From: Rhyacophila brunnea
Taxonomy: Eukaryota; Arthropoda; Insecta; Trichoptera; Rhyacophilidae
Direction: 5' to 3'
Length of the DNA stretch: 64,000 nt
Assembly (NCBI GenBank): GCA_022495005.1
Contig: JAGYXB010001401.1
Location: forward strand, 434,001-498,000
The translations under genes and the position numbers were made by a program. Under the pieces are notes generated by a model. It made no database searches. It worked only from the letters and a program-made list of their open reading frames with translations, and had not been told where the DNA came from. Positions 34,783 to 46,379 of this stretch are shown here, one piece after another. Every line of letters starts with the position of its first letter. Position 1 is the first letter of the stretch.

Positions 34783-36891
34783 TCTAATATATAAAAATTA
34801 ATATTTGTGTGTTTGTTTGTTCGTATTTAATGCGCAGCCATACCGTTCATCCGATTGCGATAAAACTTTGTAAACTTATTGCTTGCACTTGCGGGAAGAG
34901 TATAGGCTATACTAATATATAAAATGAATGTCTGTCTGTGTGTCTGTCCCGTATGCGTTCCTATACCATTCATCCGATTGCAATGAAATTTTGGTAAGTG
35001 GTTGTATGCATACCCATAAAGGTTTCTGAATTAGAAAAACCATCATCTTCTTCTTCTTCTTCATTATATTTTCTTTTATTCGTATGGTTCCTATACCATT
35101 CATCCGATTGCAATGAAATTTTAGTAAGTGGTTGTATGCACATCCATAAAGGTTTCTGAATTAGAAAAATCATCATCTTCTTCTTCTTCTTCATTCTATC
35201 TTTTTTTATTCGTATGGTCCCTATACCATTCATCTGATTGCGATGAAACCTTCATCAGTTGTTGTGGTAACACCCGCAATGGTTTTTGAATTAGTACAAC
35301 CATCTTCTTCTTCTTCTTCTATTCTATATTCTTCTATTCGTATGCGTTCTATTCCATTCATCCGATTGCAATAAAATTTTCGTCAGTATTGTGCCAACAC
35401 CCGCAAAGGTTTCTGAATTAGTACAACTATCTTCTTCTTCTTCTTCTTCTTCATTCTATCTTCTTTTATTCGTATGGTCCCTATACCATTCATCCGATTG
35501 CATGAAACCTTCATCAGTTGTTGTGGTAACACCCGCAATGGTTTTTGAATTAGTACAACCATCTTCTTCTTCTTCTTCTATTCTATATTCTTCTATTCGT
35601 ATGCGTTCCTATTCCATTCATCCGATTGCAATAAAATTTTCGTCAGTAATTGTGCCAACACCCGCAAAGGTTTCTGAATTAGTACAACCATCTTCTTCTT
35701 CTTCTTCATTCTATCTTCTTTTATTCGTATGGTCCCTATACCATTTATCCGATTGCGATGAAACCTTCGTCAGTTGTTGTGGTAACACCCGCAATGGTTT
35801 TTGAATTAGTACAACTATCTTCTTCTTCTTCTATTCTATATTCTTCTATTCGTATGCGTTTCTATTCCATTCATCCGATTGCAACAAATTTTTCGTCAGT
35901 AATTGTGCCAACACCCGCGAAGGTTTCTGAATTGGTACAACCATCTTCTTCTTCTATTCTATCTTCTATTCGTATGCGTTCCTATACCATTCATCCGATT
36001 GCAATGAAATTTTGATCAACTGTTGTGCTCACGCCGCAAAGGTCTCTGAATTGTTACAACTATTTTCTTTTTCTTCTATTCTATCTTCTTCTATTTGTAT
36101 GCGTTCTTATACCATTCATCCGATTGCGATGAAATTTTGACCAGTTGTTGTGAGCACGCCCGCGAAGAGTTCTGAATTAGTACAACCATCTTCTTCTTCT
36201 TCTATTCGTATGCGTTCCTATACCATTCATCCGATTGCAATGAAACTTTGGTGAGTTGTTGTGCCCTTGCCCGCAAAGGTTTCTGAATTACTACAATCAT
36301 CTTTTTCTTCTTCTATTTGTATGCGTTCTTATGCCATTCATCCGATTGTGATGAAATTTTGACCAGTTGTTGTGCGCAAGCCCGCGAAGGTTTTTGAATT
36401 AGTACAACCATCTTCTTCTTCTTCTATTCGTATGCGTTCCTATACCATTAATCCGATTGCAATGAAACTTTGGTGAGTTGTCATGCGCATGCCCACGAAG
36501 GTTTCTGAATTAGAAAATCATCTTCTTCTACTATTCGTATGCGTTCCTATACCATTCATCCGATTGCGATGAAACTTTTGTCAGTTGTGTGCGGTTTCTA
36601 AATTATTATTATATAACATACAAAGTTTGTTGTTTGTTTGTTCCATCCAATTTTGATTTTTTTTTTACTACATATTTATAACATTAATAACGTTTTCATA
36701 TTTTGGATTCGATTTTAATTTAGTGTTCTTATGTTTGACCTTTACTCCTATTATAATTATTTTCATATTGCCATATTGTATTACACAGATATTTTAATAT
36801 TAAAGAAATAATTACCTCTTATTATTTTTCAAATATCTAAGATAAATATAACCACGAAGCGACCCCGTGCGAAGCCGGGTACTTCAGCTAG
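34783..36891 (+). mobile_element. non-autonomous Helitron
   Basis: The 5' end reads TCTAATATATAAAAATTAAT, followed by TTTGTGTGTTTGTTTGTTCG. The 3' end reads GACCCCGTGCGAAGCCGGGT, whose CCCCGTGCGAAGCCGGG part can form a short hairpin, followed by ACTTCAGCTAG. It is inserted between A (34782) and T (36892). The TC start, hairpin a few bases before CTAG, A/T target and lack of duplication are the Helitron signature. No Rep/helicase. Most of the length is the minisatellite listed separately. Confidence 0.85.
34845..36580 (+). repeat. minisatellite inside the Helitron, about 15 units of 110-135 bp
   Basis: Each unit runs TATACCATTCATCCGATTGC, then AATGAAATTTTGG, then CGCAAAGGTTTCTGAATTAG, then a (CTT)n run and TTCGTATGCGTTCC. 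The ATCCGATTGC block recurs near 34851, 34972, 35102, 35234, 35362, 35498, 35623, 35749, 35873, 35995, 36118, 36229, 36342, 36453 and 36558. Spacing and CTT length vary. Alternate units share variants (about 260-bp higher-order period in 35230-35900). The serine-rich frames at 35391-36015 come from the CTT runs. Confidence 0.9.
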
Positions 36892-36892
36892 T

Positions 36893-37022
36893 ATATAATA
36901 ATAAACTATGCATTTCTTTTATTCAACGAATTAGACAAAAGATTTCAGAATGTAGCATTCTATAATACTGAATATCTTGTGTCTTATTCGTTGAATAAAA
37001 TAAATAGTTTATTACAATTATT
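36893..37022. repeat. short foldback abutting the Helitron 3' end
   Basis: AATAAACTAT, TTTTATTCAACGAAT and AAAGAT on the left mirror ATCTTGTG, ATTCGTTGAATAAAA and ATAGTTTATT on the right, around a loop of about 35 bp. It begins one base past the Helitron terminus. A related single arm (TTATTCGTTGAATAAA) occurs at 9731-9746. Confidence 0.65.
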
Positions 37023-37216
37023 ATCAAGTATAAGAAAGTACGTTTAGGAAAAACCAAATAATGGAGTGGTCGGCGACGTCGGTTAGTAATTAAGGAATCA
37101 ATTGATACCTACTTTTATTTAATATACTAGAACTGATAGCTAACATTATAACGCAATTCGATAAGCATTTCAAGTAACAACTACTGGTTAAAATTGTCGT
37201 GATTCAATAAGATTCT

Positions 37217-37291
37217 CGTAGCTCACTTATTGGAAAAGCATACTAGCGTGAATCCAGCAGATACAGGTTCAAGTCCCGTCGGGTGTCGTAT
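37217..37291 (+). other. tRNA-derived sequence (SINE head or tRNA pseudogene)
   Basis: An A-box-like TAGCTCACTTATTGG (37219-37233) is followed 33 bp later by a good B box GGTTCAAGTCC (37266-37276) and a T-run at 37291. The acceptor stem does not pair and the anticodon arm is not symmetric, so it is not a functional tRNA. No second copy in the window. Confidence 0.5.
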
Positions 37292-37484
37292 TTTTTTCTA
37301 CAATATGATTTTTTCTAGCGTGTTTCTAGTGTGTTTCTAGATGTTTTCAAATTATGTAAGTATATTCAAATATGTAAATAATAATTCTAAAATTTTATAA
37401 TGGATCTATTATTTTTTTCCCACAATCGTCGAGCGGCTTTCGCGTTGGCTTATACTATCGTGGGTCCCATCTTCAAATTCTGGG

Positions 37485-37607
37485 TCTGGAAAATACACAT
37501 ATTGTTTTTCAATTTGTGTTTAAAGTCAGAGTATGGACCTAAAAAGTTGAGCAAGTGGCTGACATCCATTTCTCGTAAAAACGAAAATCTGTTAATACAA
37601 ACCTCTA
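37485..37607 (+). repeat. dispersed repeat U, copy 1
   Basis: About 120 bp matched in inverse orientation by 40858-40977: shared AGTCAGAGTATGGACCTAA, GACATCCATTTCTCGTAAAA and TGTTAATACAAACCTC. The pair could be fragments of one LINE-type element. No coding assignment. Confidence 0.72.
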
Positions 37608-37836
37608 TTCTTTGGGGGCCCATATAAAGGATTGGACATATACGAAATATTTTTATTATTAGTATGAAATTATAAATAGTCATAAAATGAATCAAAAAGA
37701 CTTGACTGACATCAACCAATATAAAACATGAAATAAGAAGAGAAAGCAAGTTCTTATGTAAATATAAAAATAAAATTATACAATTATAAATTTAACGTAT
37801 TTAACATATTCAAAAACATAAGATATATCTTCTTCT

Positions 37837-38611
37837 TATTGTGCCATCCCCTAGCGGAGATCGGCCACCATCAAAGCGATCTTATCTTTGTCGTCTGCTA
37901 CCCGGAACAGTTCAGTGGAGCTGCACTTGTACCAATCACGGAGATTCTTAGATTTAGAGAGATTAGATTCTATGAGCAACGAAATGCGCGCCGTCCTCTG
38001 CTACGCTTCCCATTGATCTTTCCTTGAGTGACAAGTTGGGGAATGCTGTATTTTCGTCCTCTCATAATGTGGCCGAGGTAGTGTAGTTTCCTGGTTTTGA
38101 TACTATGTAGAACTTCTCGGTCTTTCCCCATTCGATTGAGAACTTCAACATTTCGTCGCTATAGGATTGGTTTCCCGAATATCCTTTTTTTCGAAATCGA
38201 CCTCTTAATTCAGAATGTTTTTTTGTATCTAATTGGACTAGAACCATCCCTTTCTTTAAATTACTTTGTAATGGTAATGAATACATCATTCACATGCTGT
38301 AAAAATAACAATTTAAATATCTCCATGTATTTAAATATAAGATTATGAAATTTGTTTTTCGTCTCCTGAACATTTGGTCTATTCGGGAAACCAATCCAAC
38401 AGCGACGATTTGTCACTCGGTCAGTCCAAGGAATTTTGAGGATACGCCTATACAGCCACATCTCGAAAGCTTCAAGCCTCCGTGACATCTCTTGGTTTAG
38501 CGTCCATACTTCCATACCATAGAAGATATATATATAGTTTTCAAAAAAATGAACTCTTATGGTGCTATCAAATACGTTAATTGCACTATACATAGCGCCA
38601 TGAAACATCAC
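37837..38611 (-). pseudogene. LINE RT C-terminal part, interrupted
   Basis: The minus strand gives YGMEVWTLNQEMSRRLEAFE then MWLYRRILKIPWTDRVTN (about 38535-38400). After an interruption it resumes with RRNVEVLNRMGKDREVLHSI, HYLGHIMRGRKYSIPQL, GKRSRGRRISLLRNLRDWF and FRVADDKDKIALMVADLR (about 38180-37850). This is the C-terminal half of an insect endonuclease-reverse transcriptase LINE with family motifs in correct order. The break (about 38170-38390) carries an inverted copy of GGATTGGTTTCCCGAATA at its two edges, probably a local inverted duplication. Not functional. Confidence 0.85.
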
Positions 38612-38640
38612 ACTCGTCCTACGACGAGGTATTTGTTTAA
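38549..38640 (-). mobile_element. LINE family X coding end, fragment
   Basis: The minus strand reads RRRTSVMFHGAMYSAINVFD, matching 43270-43350 (minus) and 60335-60400 (plus). It is fused in frame to the different LINE tail 37837-38535, which suggests that the latter inserted as a 5'-truncated copy into an older family-X copy. Confidence 0.6.
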
Positions 38641-38889
38641 TGTAAGTACATATTTATAAAATCGATTAGGTATATCTAATGTTTAATAGTATTATAAATT
38701 AAAAATGGCGCATATGAATAAAAATAATAACTATTTTATCGGCACACTTTTCCCGCTCAAAAAAACTGCAAGTTTTTAAATAAAATTTCATTCATACAAA
38801 AAAATATAGTTAGTTTTCGAAAGGTAATATCATGCACATTAAAGACAAGAGCAAGTTTCTAGGATGATAAATACCTCCCACAGAGCTAC

Positions 38890-38998
38890 GGGATGCAGGG
38901 TATGACTTGGAAAGACGCAATAAAACTAGCGCGTCACTGAGATTCTTGGAGACACTGTGTGGTATCCATATACTCCTAACTAAGAAAGAAAAAGGTTT
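38890..38998 (+). pseudogene. LINE ORF2 terminal tail, copy 2
   Basis: The plus strand reads MTWKDAIKLARH, one stop, then DSWRHCVVSIYS, and ends near AAGAAAGAAAAAGG. It is the best preserved of three such tails (see 29320, 53190). Confidence 0.7.
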
Positions 38999-40857
38999 AT
39001 AATCGATTGCTTTAATTTAAATTTTAAATAAAGCAGTAAGACTATAGTACCAGAATACCATAATATAAAAAGTAACTTTTTTATAAACATACTATATTTC
39101 TCAGTAAACCATATTCAATGCAGGTACTAATTATATTTACGCATCTTTTTATAGTCAAACCCAAGAATTTCATTCATGCATTGAAAAGGTACACTACGAG
39201 ACTTAATAAAAGAAAAAGAACCATTATAATTCACGATTCACTTTTTATACATCCTTTGGGGCGTTTCGCTGTAAAAAAGCTATTATTAAATTAAACAAAA
39301 AAAAATCAACAGAAATTTGAACATACAACGATTTGTTTTGATTCAGATGACTATAAAAAAAATATTAATCGTTGGAAAAGATCACATTTATTTTTTGAAT
39401 GAAAAGTTTTTTCTTGTGCGTATCCGTCCCTTAGGTGGAACATATGGACACCATGCAGTTAACCATTCTTCTTACGTCTTCTTAGGATATGTAATAATGT
39501 TATAACTTCCATGAATACACCGTGTGGCAATACTGAATACATACAAATTATTATGACTAACTTCACTTCAATTATGAGATGTCAAAACAGTGCTATACGC
39601 TATATGATGGAAAATCGGTTAAATAACTTTTAAAGAATTTGGGAATCTCATACATACGGCCCTAAGTTGTTACATTTTCCCTGCTTTAGATACCTTATCC
39701 CATGAAATGGAGCAATATGAAGTCATATAATCATAACGGATCGTATCGATGAGAGTCATTTGATTTTACCTAAAGACCTAATTAGACCAGCAGATTCGCA
39801 GACCTTAAATAGCAATTACATGGAATGATTTAGCTACCAACTCATCTTGTTGGCGCTTGATTTGATTGGTTCATTATATACGCTCAGTTGCTAGTGTGAA
39901 CATTGATAAGTAAAGCAACATATGAAATCTATACTAGTAGGTAACGAGTTGATGATCGTATTTTACTAGTAAGGTATTATTTTTGTTTTGTATTATTATT
40001 GTCTGTTAAAGAGTCAGGCAGATTTCATTATGTAAACGTCAACCCTCGCGCACATAGCTCGCACGGGAGTCATGGAAACTTATGGTTAATTTACGCAATT
40101 GTGTCAAAAAAAATAGGAATTGTTCCAATTTGCTCACGACTACTCACGACTCCAGGGAACGACTCAAAAGTGATTTTTCATGATCAGGTGAGACGGTTAG
40201 TCTGAAAATCTTTCAATGTAATTTGGGCTTAAGAAAAAAAACCAGCAAGAAAATATGATTGACGCCCGATATATTATAATCTGGATAAAGCAATTTATAA
40301 TAAAAACTGCATAATTAACATTAAAATTTCCGAAACATACAAAGTAGAATTATTTAGGAAAAAAATAGTCATAATGGAATAATTCATCCATCACTTTTTG
40401 ACTGATGACTCTTACTTATCCATTAAGCGATTATGCTATAGTATATGCTTAATAACTATGCACTCCGACTCTAGAATGAAAATGATGTATTATCAGTGTA
40501 TTCTAAAAATATTTCTTTTACATAATATATTATCTGTCTATTTATTTATTACTACATTAATACAAGTAAATATCATTTGATCTAATTTTATGCGATATAA
40601 TCAGTCAAAGAGGCGTATTGGTATAGTAAAGAGTCCAAAAAAGTGCAAACTTATAAAACGTATACTTTACCAGCCTAATGGTAATTTTTTCGAATAATTT
40701 CTAAATACTTAGATAATAATACAATAGGTATACCAAATTTATGTAACAGCTACCATCCTGATCGCCAACTACAAACCATGTTATCTACTACAACTTTTCT
40801 TCTTTCTTTCGACCATGTCCGATCCTAATAGGATCGTGTGGGCCTCCACAGCGTGGA
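38999..40857. other. gene-free spacer
   Basis: No supported feature. The 68-codon plus frame at 39999-40205 is unrecognised. Confidence 0.4.
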
Positions 40858-40977
40858 GGTTTGTATTAACAGATTTATTTTTACGAGAAATGGATGTCAG
40901 CCTCTTGCTTAACCTATTAGGTCCATACTCTGACTCATACACAAATTGAAAAAAAAATGTGTACTTGCCAGACCCTA
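40858..40977 (-). repeat. dispersed repeat U, copy 2
   Basis: Inverse match to 37485-37607, landmark TTAGGTCCATACTCTGACT. Just upstream, 40810-40855 contains ATCCTAATAGGAT and CCTCCACAGCGTGGAGG palindromes. Confidence 0.7.
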
Positions 40978-42480
40978 CAACTAGCTACAAATAACATTTC
41001 TAAGTGTGTTTCTCGACATTAGAGTGAATTTCTACTACGCAAAGGCCAGTACGGTCAATAAATTCCTGCAATATAACATAACTCGGAGCATTCATAAATA
41101 TTTCCCATACGAAAGCTTCAACCGATTTAAACAATTACGCCCTTTCACAAAATGAAACGCTTCATTAATGACGGGGCATTTAGCGCCGCAGGCGATATCT
41201 GAAGAAGCAATTTTATTTCTTTATGGTAATTCTGTTCGGGATACGCATGGGAACATGGATCGGGTCCACGGCATACAGACCCTTAATTTAAGGCAATAAA
41301 TGCCAGAAAAAAACGCATTAAATTTTATCTATCTGATGATTTTACATTTTATATATCGATAAGTCACTTTCTCTTATATAAAATGATTGCTTTGTCGATG
41401 TATTATGAAGAATGAAGAAAACATGTTGTTTATTTTCTTAGTTTAATAGGTTAATCGGCATTTTAATTTTGTACCATACTAAACTATTTTGTACCTACTA
41501 TTAATACTGAACTAACACACTTTTTACCTGACCCAGGATATAGTGAGGTATTTTATTAAATATGGTAGATGGTGGACCTATTTATTTTACTCATCTTCCA
41601 ATAATTATTTGTCTACTCTCTTGTCTATTAATATTATGAATAAGGTATATTTCCTTTTTTAAGGCATTTTTATTTGGTGTGCCGCGGAACAAATCCCATT
41701 CACAAGTGTGCCGTGAAGTAAAAAAGTTTGGCAGACTCTAAATTCTAAAAGGGTTCATCCAGACAAAAGAGGTTTTGAGTCACTGGTGAATAAAAAATAC
41801 ATATATGAAAAAAATCGATTTCTAATTGTATTATGACTTGCAGTTTACAGAAAACGAATTGTCAAAGATCTAAAACCAATGATCTTTGTGTGAAAAAAAC
41901 AATGAACTTGAAATAATTACACGGAAAAAAATTAGATTTCCCTTTCATCTGACGTGTGAAATGTTAAATTACAAACTATTTGTAAACCAAGAAAATTACT
42001 GTCGTGAAACAATTTCACACGAACATAAGACATAATAATACGAGGCCAGGAACCTAAGTAGTAGTTATTCAGAAAAAAGAATGATAAATAATTATTTTAA
42101 CTTTGTGCTAAGAATTATACAGTTTCATAAAATGACAATATTCATTCAGTTTTTTTTTGTTAATTTCTTTCTCACAAATTAATTAAAATACATATAATTG
42201 ATTTAATTTTTATACTTTTCATTTGAATCATTTTATGCAATCCATGTTTCGTCTTTCGGCATATTCAGAAACTATGCATACTCACCAATTATAAATAATG
42301 CATTGTGACATAGAATAACGTTAATTCTCATTTATATATCAAATAAATAACACTGTTAATAATTAATACATGACTAATCATAAATTATTTTATCAATAAA
42401 TATTAGAAATAAATTAGGCAATTGGAAAACACCAGGTTACCTTTTCTAACAGTACATTATTTTGTCCAATCTGAGTTTGT
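40978..42480. other. gene-free spacer
   Basis: No feature could be supported, apart from the diverged repeat near 42255 that matches about 12693. Confidence 0.4.
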
Positions 42481-42488
42481 ACCACAAC

Positions 42489-43550
42489 GATGCTCCCACA
42501 ATTGGGGCTGACAGGGCTCTAGCCTGGGGGCCCGGGCTTAGAGGGGCCCGGCGTGGCGGGTCGACCAGCTAAGTTAGATAAACACACACCACACATTTGC
42601 TCTAATAGTAAAAAAGTCGCCTATTTATTAGGCGTATTTTACAAGGAGAATTTTATTTTATAATTATGTTTGGTGTTTTCCCTGACTAATAAAAAATACT
42701 ATTTATCCAACATGATGAAGGGTCACATATTACTTGGCTATCACAAAAAGGGGTCGCGATCAATGCTTCATAATATGATGCCGAGAGCCGACAATTCATG
42801 TGGATTTATACACGGAATATACGGAACACTTATTAGTTTACTCGGAACCCTGGAGTTGCGTCTTATACAATTTGGGGAAAACTACTGTAGAACTTTGCAC
42901 TGCCCTTAACCTAAATGATTTATTTATTTAGAAAGAGTATTACGGCATTACAGCGATTGGCCAATGCGCCATAATACATAATTAATACACAATTATAAAA
43001 ATGACTTCATTACAAAATAATAACCAGTATAACAAGAAAGTAGAAAAGACAGTATAATGCTTATGTATTGGAGTAAAGTGATAAATACAATTATAAATCT
43101 AACATATTTAACACGTCCACAAACATGACATAGTTAATAAAAAACAAATCAACCTTAATACTTTGGATGCGGAAGACGCACACGGCGCGTAATGACCAGG
43201 CGGCCGATCGATGTAATTAGCGTGCATTTTAAAGGGGGCAATTAAAATCTCATTATCTCTTCAGCAGCGAATGCGTTAATGTTGCTATCAAATAAGTTAA
43301 TCGCACGATACACAGCATCATGAATCATCACATCTGTTCTACGACGAGGTATCACGAAGACCGTAGGGTTACGAGTGATATTGGTGGGAACATGAAAATT
43401 AATATTTTCCAGTATATACGGATTGTAAATGAACCCACGAAGAAGTAAAAAGAAATGCTTTCAAATAGCAATCACTCTTCGGGTGGATGATATGGTGGGG
43501 GTCCTCCAAACATCATGGCTAGGGGCCCGCTTCAGGATGCGGGGGCCATG
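42489..43550 (-). mobile_element. GC-ended hAT-like element, copy 2 (interrupted)
   Basis: In inverse orientation to copy 1. The left edge reads ATGCTCCCACAATTGGGGCT then GACAGGGCTCTAGCCTGGGG. The right edge reads GGGGCCCGCTTCAGGATGCG then GGGGCCATG. The 8-bp direct repeat ACCACAAC flanks it (42481-42488 and 43551-43558). Internal DNA includes a 79-codon unknown frame (42670-42909) and a LINE 3' end at 42917-43350. Confidence 0.8.
42917..43350 (-). mobile_element. LINE family X 3' end, nested
   Basis: Read on the minus strand it runs from CCTCGTCGTAGAACAGATGT, through GATGCTGTGTATCGTGCGAT (frame DAVYRAINLFDS), to TTATGGCGCATTGGCCAATC and an AATAAATAAAT tail at its 3' end (42917). It is a 5'-truncated copy of the family seen at 60335-60660. 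43140-43265 within it is not shared. Confidence 0.72.
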
Positions 43551-44186
43551 ACCACAACGTCCACAACATATTGTATTATAGTATATTTAATACATTCACT
43601 TTTGAGTGATAGGTAAAGATTTTTTTATAAACCTTTTATTTATTTACCTATTGTAAATTTTTAAATAAAAATACTTTTTAATTGTATTTTTAATCGGTAA
43701 GTAGCATAATAAATGGATAATTAATTATATTGAGATAAGTCGTAGAGTATTTAATGATTAAAGTGTCTTTCTTCGGATAGAGAGGATAATTCTCATCTCC
43801 ATCTCAAATGTGTCCAAATGTGACCTGAGAAATATTTGATTGTTAGAAAACATGTTCCGTTTTATTGAATGAAGTTATCAAATATAATATAGATTGTTGA
43901 TCGGACAACACACCTGTACAATAAATAACGACAGAATGGGCCATTTCGTATTGCTATCTGATTCTCCGCGTAGGTGCATAATCTAAAACATTTTATATGA
44001 CGCTATAAAAACATTTACAGTTACATTTGGCGGATTCACACAGGTGGGTTGGTTACCTGTTTTCTTCATTTCACGTGACATCGTTGTACCAACGAGAGTT
44101 TAAGGGAGGGTACGACGTAGTTAATAATTTCATCTATATAATGATGTACTATTTTGCATTAATTATTAAGAGTTAGGTTATGATAA

Positions 44187-44553
44187 ATTAAGGCTATACT
44201 TCAGCTGAGGCATGGTCTAAAAAGATCGTGACTAGGCGATGCGCGGATTGTGCAAATGACGCGAGCCGAACGAAATATAATTCGTCATAAAAAAAAACAT
44301 GCGTCCTTTTAATGTTATGTTTATTATTATATTCGTAAGAATAATGGTATATTCATTGATATGTTTTCTTTAGTACATGCGGAACGGTTTTTAGTCATCT
44401 TTACACGATTTAAGAATATATTCCTCCGACGCCATTACAAAACAAATTGACGTGCGAACAGGTCGACTATCGCTCTCCGACGGGCAACGCGGCCGAAATT
44501 ACGTCCCACATACTGTTGAAAATTATTTTCCATTTCACTTATGTACGCTCTTA
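44187..44553 (-). repeat. unclassified dispersed repeat W, copy 2
   Basis: Inverse match of 31411-31795, starting at AATTAAGGCTATACTTCAG and ending at ACGCTCTTAAT. The region corresponding to 31455-31510 is diverged. Confidence 0.75.
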
Positions 44554-45547
44554 ATAATGTTTTAATATATTTTGTCATAACAAACAAGTAAAGGCCAATT
44601 GGCACGCCGATCGTTTTTAACTATCATAATAATAATATCACTTTGGATCATTCCCTAGAGTCGTGGCAAAAATATAACAATTTGTATTCTTGCGCATCCA
44701 CTTTGAACAAAAAATCAAAGATATCGTTTACAATATTATTACGGCGCGAACGCCACAGCTATTGTGTCCTGATTAAAGGACAATTAGATATAATTAGGTA
44801 CCAACGTACAGAGAATTGGGTACCAAAATACTAGATAACAATTTCGGGAGTGTTTTAGTATGGTTGACTTGGTAAATAATGAAGGGAAAATACGTAAATA
44901 AGTACTGGAAAAAAAATTTGAGCAAACACGGAATTACTTACAGTTAATTTAATCATTAGCCGCAAAAACCCTTTTTCAGATACAATACAACTGTCAGATA
45001 CAATAGCTTTATTTGCATATAATATATTTTTTGTGATAGTTGTAAATATATTATCTTAATATAATATATTACGTAAAATACAAATTACACACAAAATTTA
45101 AGAATGCTACAATTTAATTTACAAAGACGGATTTGAATGCTGGGATCAAGGATGCCAGACACTGACGTCTTATGATGATGAGGCTGGCTCCGTAGTCTGG
45201 TTGTCACTCACTCGCGCTTCCACTCTTGCGAGATACTGTATATTGAGTTACCATGTGCGTGGCACTTGACGGTCAAAACTAGCGACGTCTTAATATTTTA
45301 CAAGTTATATGTGTTTACAAGAACATGGTTGAAGAATGACTGAATGTTAATATGAGGTCGGGCAAGGATAATGATGTCAGGTGGGTAAAACATTTATATA
45401 GATGACTCCAAATGACAGTTAAGTAGTGTATCAGTTGTAGTGAAACAATTGCCAAGTGTTGATAAATTTACGTTAATGGATATATTGTGAACCCACAGGG
45501 ATCGAACCCGGTGGCCTCGGATGGTGCTTTTTTTGCACTCAAATTAC
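44554..45547. other. gene-free spacer with a lone B-box-like site
   Basis: No gene recognised. At 45498-45509 the minus strand carries GGGTTCGATCCC, a perfect tRNA B-box core, without a convincing A box. It lies just before dispersed repeat V but is absent from the other V copy. Confidence 0.35.
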
Positions 45548-45908
45548 TCTACTTGATGCTAGTCAAATGAAAATTGTGCCGGCTGAGAGAATATGCCTTA
45601 TTGAAAACTATTCTTCTACCCGCATCGGGTATTGGTAATTTGAATTCGGCCAGGGCCTATGAAACCGCCTTGCAAAAACCCTGTCAAATTTTTTGTAGCG
45701 CAAGGCGGTGGTGATTCTGATGAATATTTTGTCGTATTCATTGGGAACTGAAGACTGCGATTTGTAGCCGAGTTTTTCCCGTAGTAAAAGAAATGTCGCA
45801 TAGGACTGATATTCTGAGCATATACTTATCCTATCTTATATGACTGCAGTCACTGGATCTGAAAGGCATGAATCATCATTACATGTCACCATTTATTATT
45901 TTTATTCT
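45548..45908 (+). repeat. dispersed repeat V, copy 1
   Basis: About 360 bp, roughly 95% identical to 59759-60119 in the same orientation. Both start at CTACTTGATGCTAGTCAAAT and end at ATTTTTATTCTTTTTATTA. No inverted termini, tail or target duplication were seen. It holds a potential hairpin, ACCGCCTTGC / GCAAGGCGGT. It is among the youngest-looking repeats here. Confidence 0.85.
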
Positions 45909-46379
45909 TTTTATTATATTATTGGACTCATTTTTGACATACCCCCATACTCTCGCTGTTTCGACCATGAGATACAGGTACAGTATTGAGTAGTGAGGTA
46001 GGCGGCAAAAGACACACAATCAGCTTTGTACTTCGTTATTACGGCTCATCGAGTCAATGATTTTCAACATTTATCAGCGGCGCTATCTATCAGCACGGAT
46101 CAGTAAAATTGATGGTTCAGCGGATGAATTGTTTGAATGGCAGAAATCAGCCATATCGCAGTTTGTTTTCGCTTCAAACTATTATCAATTGGATATAACT
46201 TAAGCTTGTGTAGCTTCATAGAAGATATCTGAAGAATTTAAAATCCGTTTACTTATTAGAAATAAATGTTTTCACATGTACAAGGCCAGTAATAATTAGC
46301 CCGAAACATGAAATGTCTCAAATACTTATAACCTATTCAGCCGTTGATCGGCTTAATAACGAATGGCATAAAAAGTGTA

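Noticed and set aside
35391..36015. 137- and 85-codon serine-rich frames
   Set aside because: By-products of the Helitron minisatellite; the serine runs come from (CTT)n tracts and the frame breaks in neighbouring units.
34845..36580. CRISPR array
   Set aside because: Units are whole 110-135-bp tandem repeats without unique spacers, within a eukaryotic Helitron.
37217..37291. Functional tRNA gene
   Set aside because: A and B boxes are present but the acceptor and anticodon stems do not pair.
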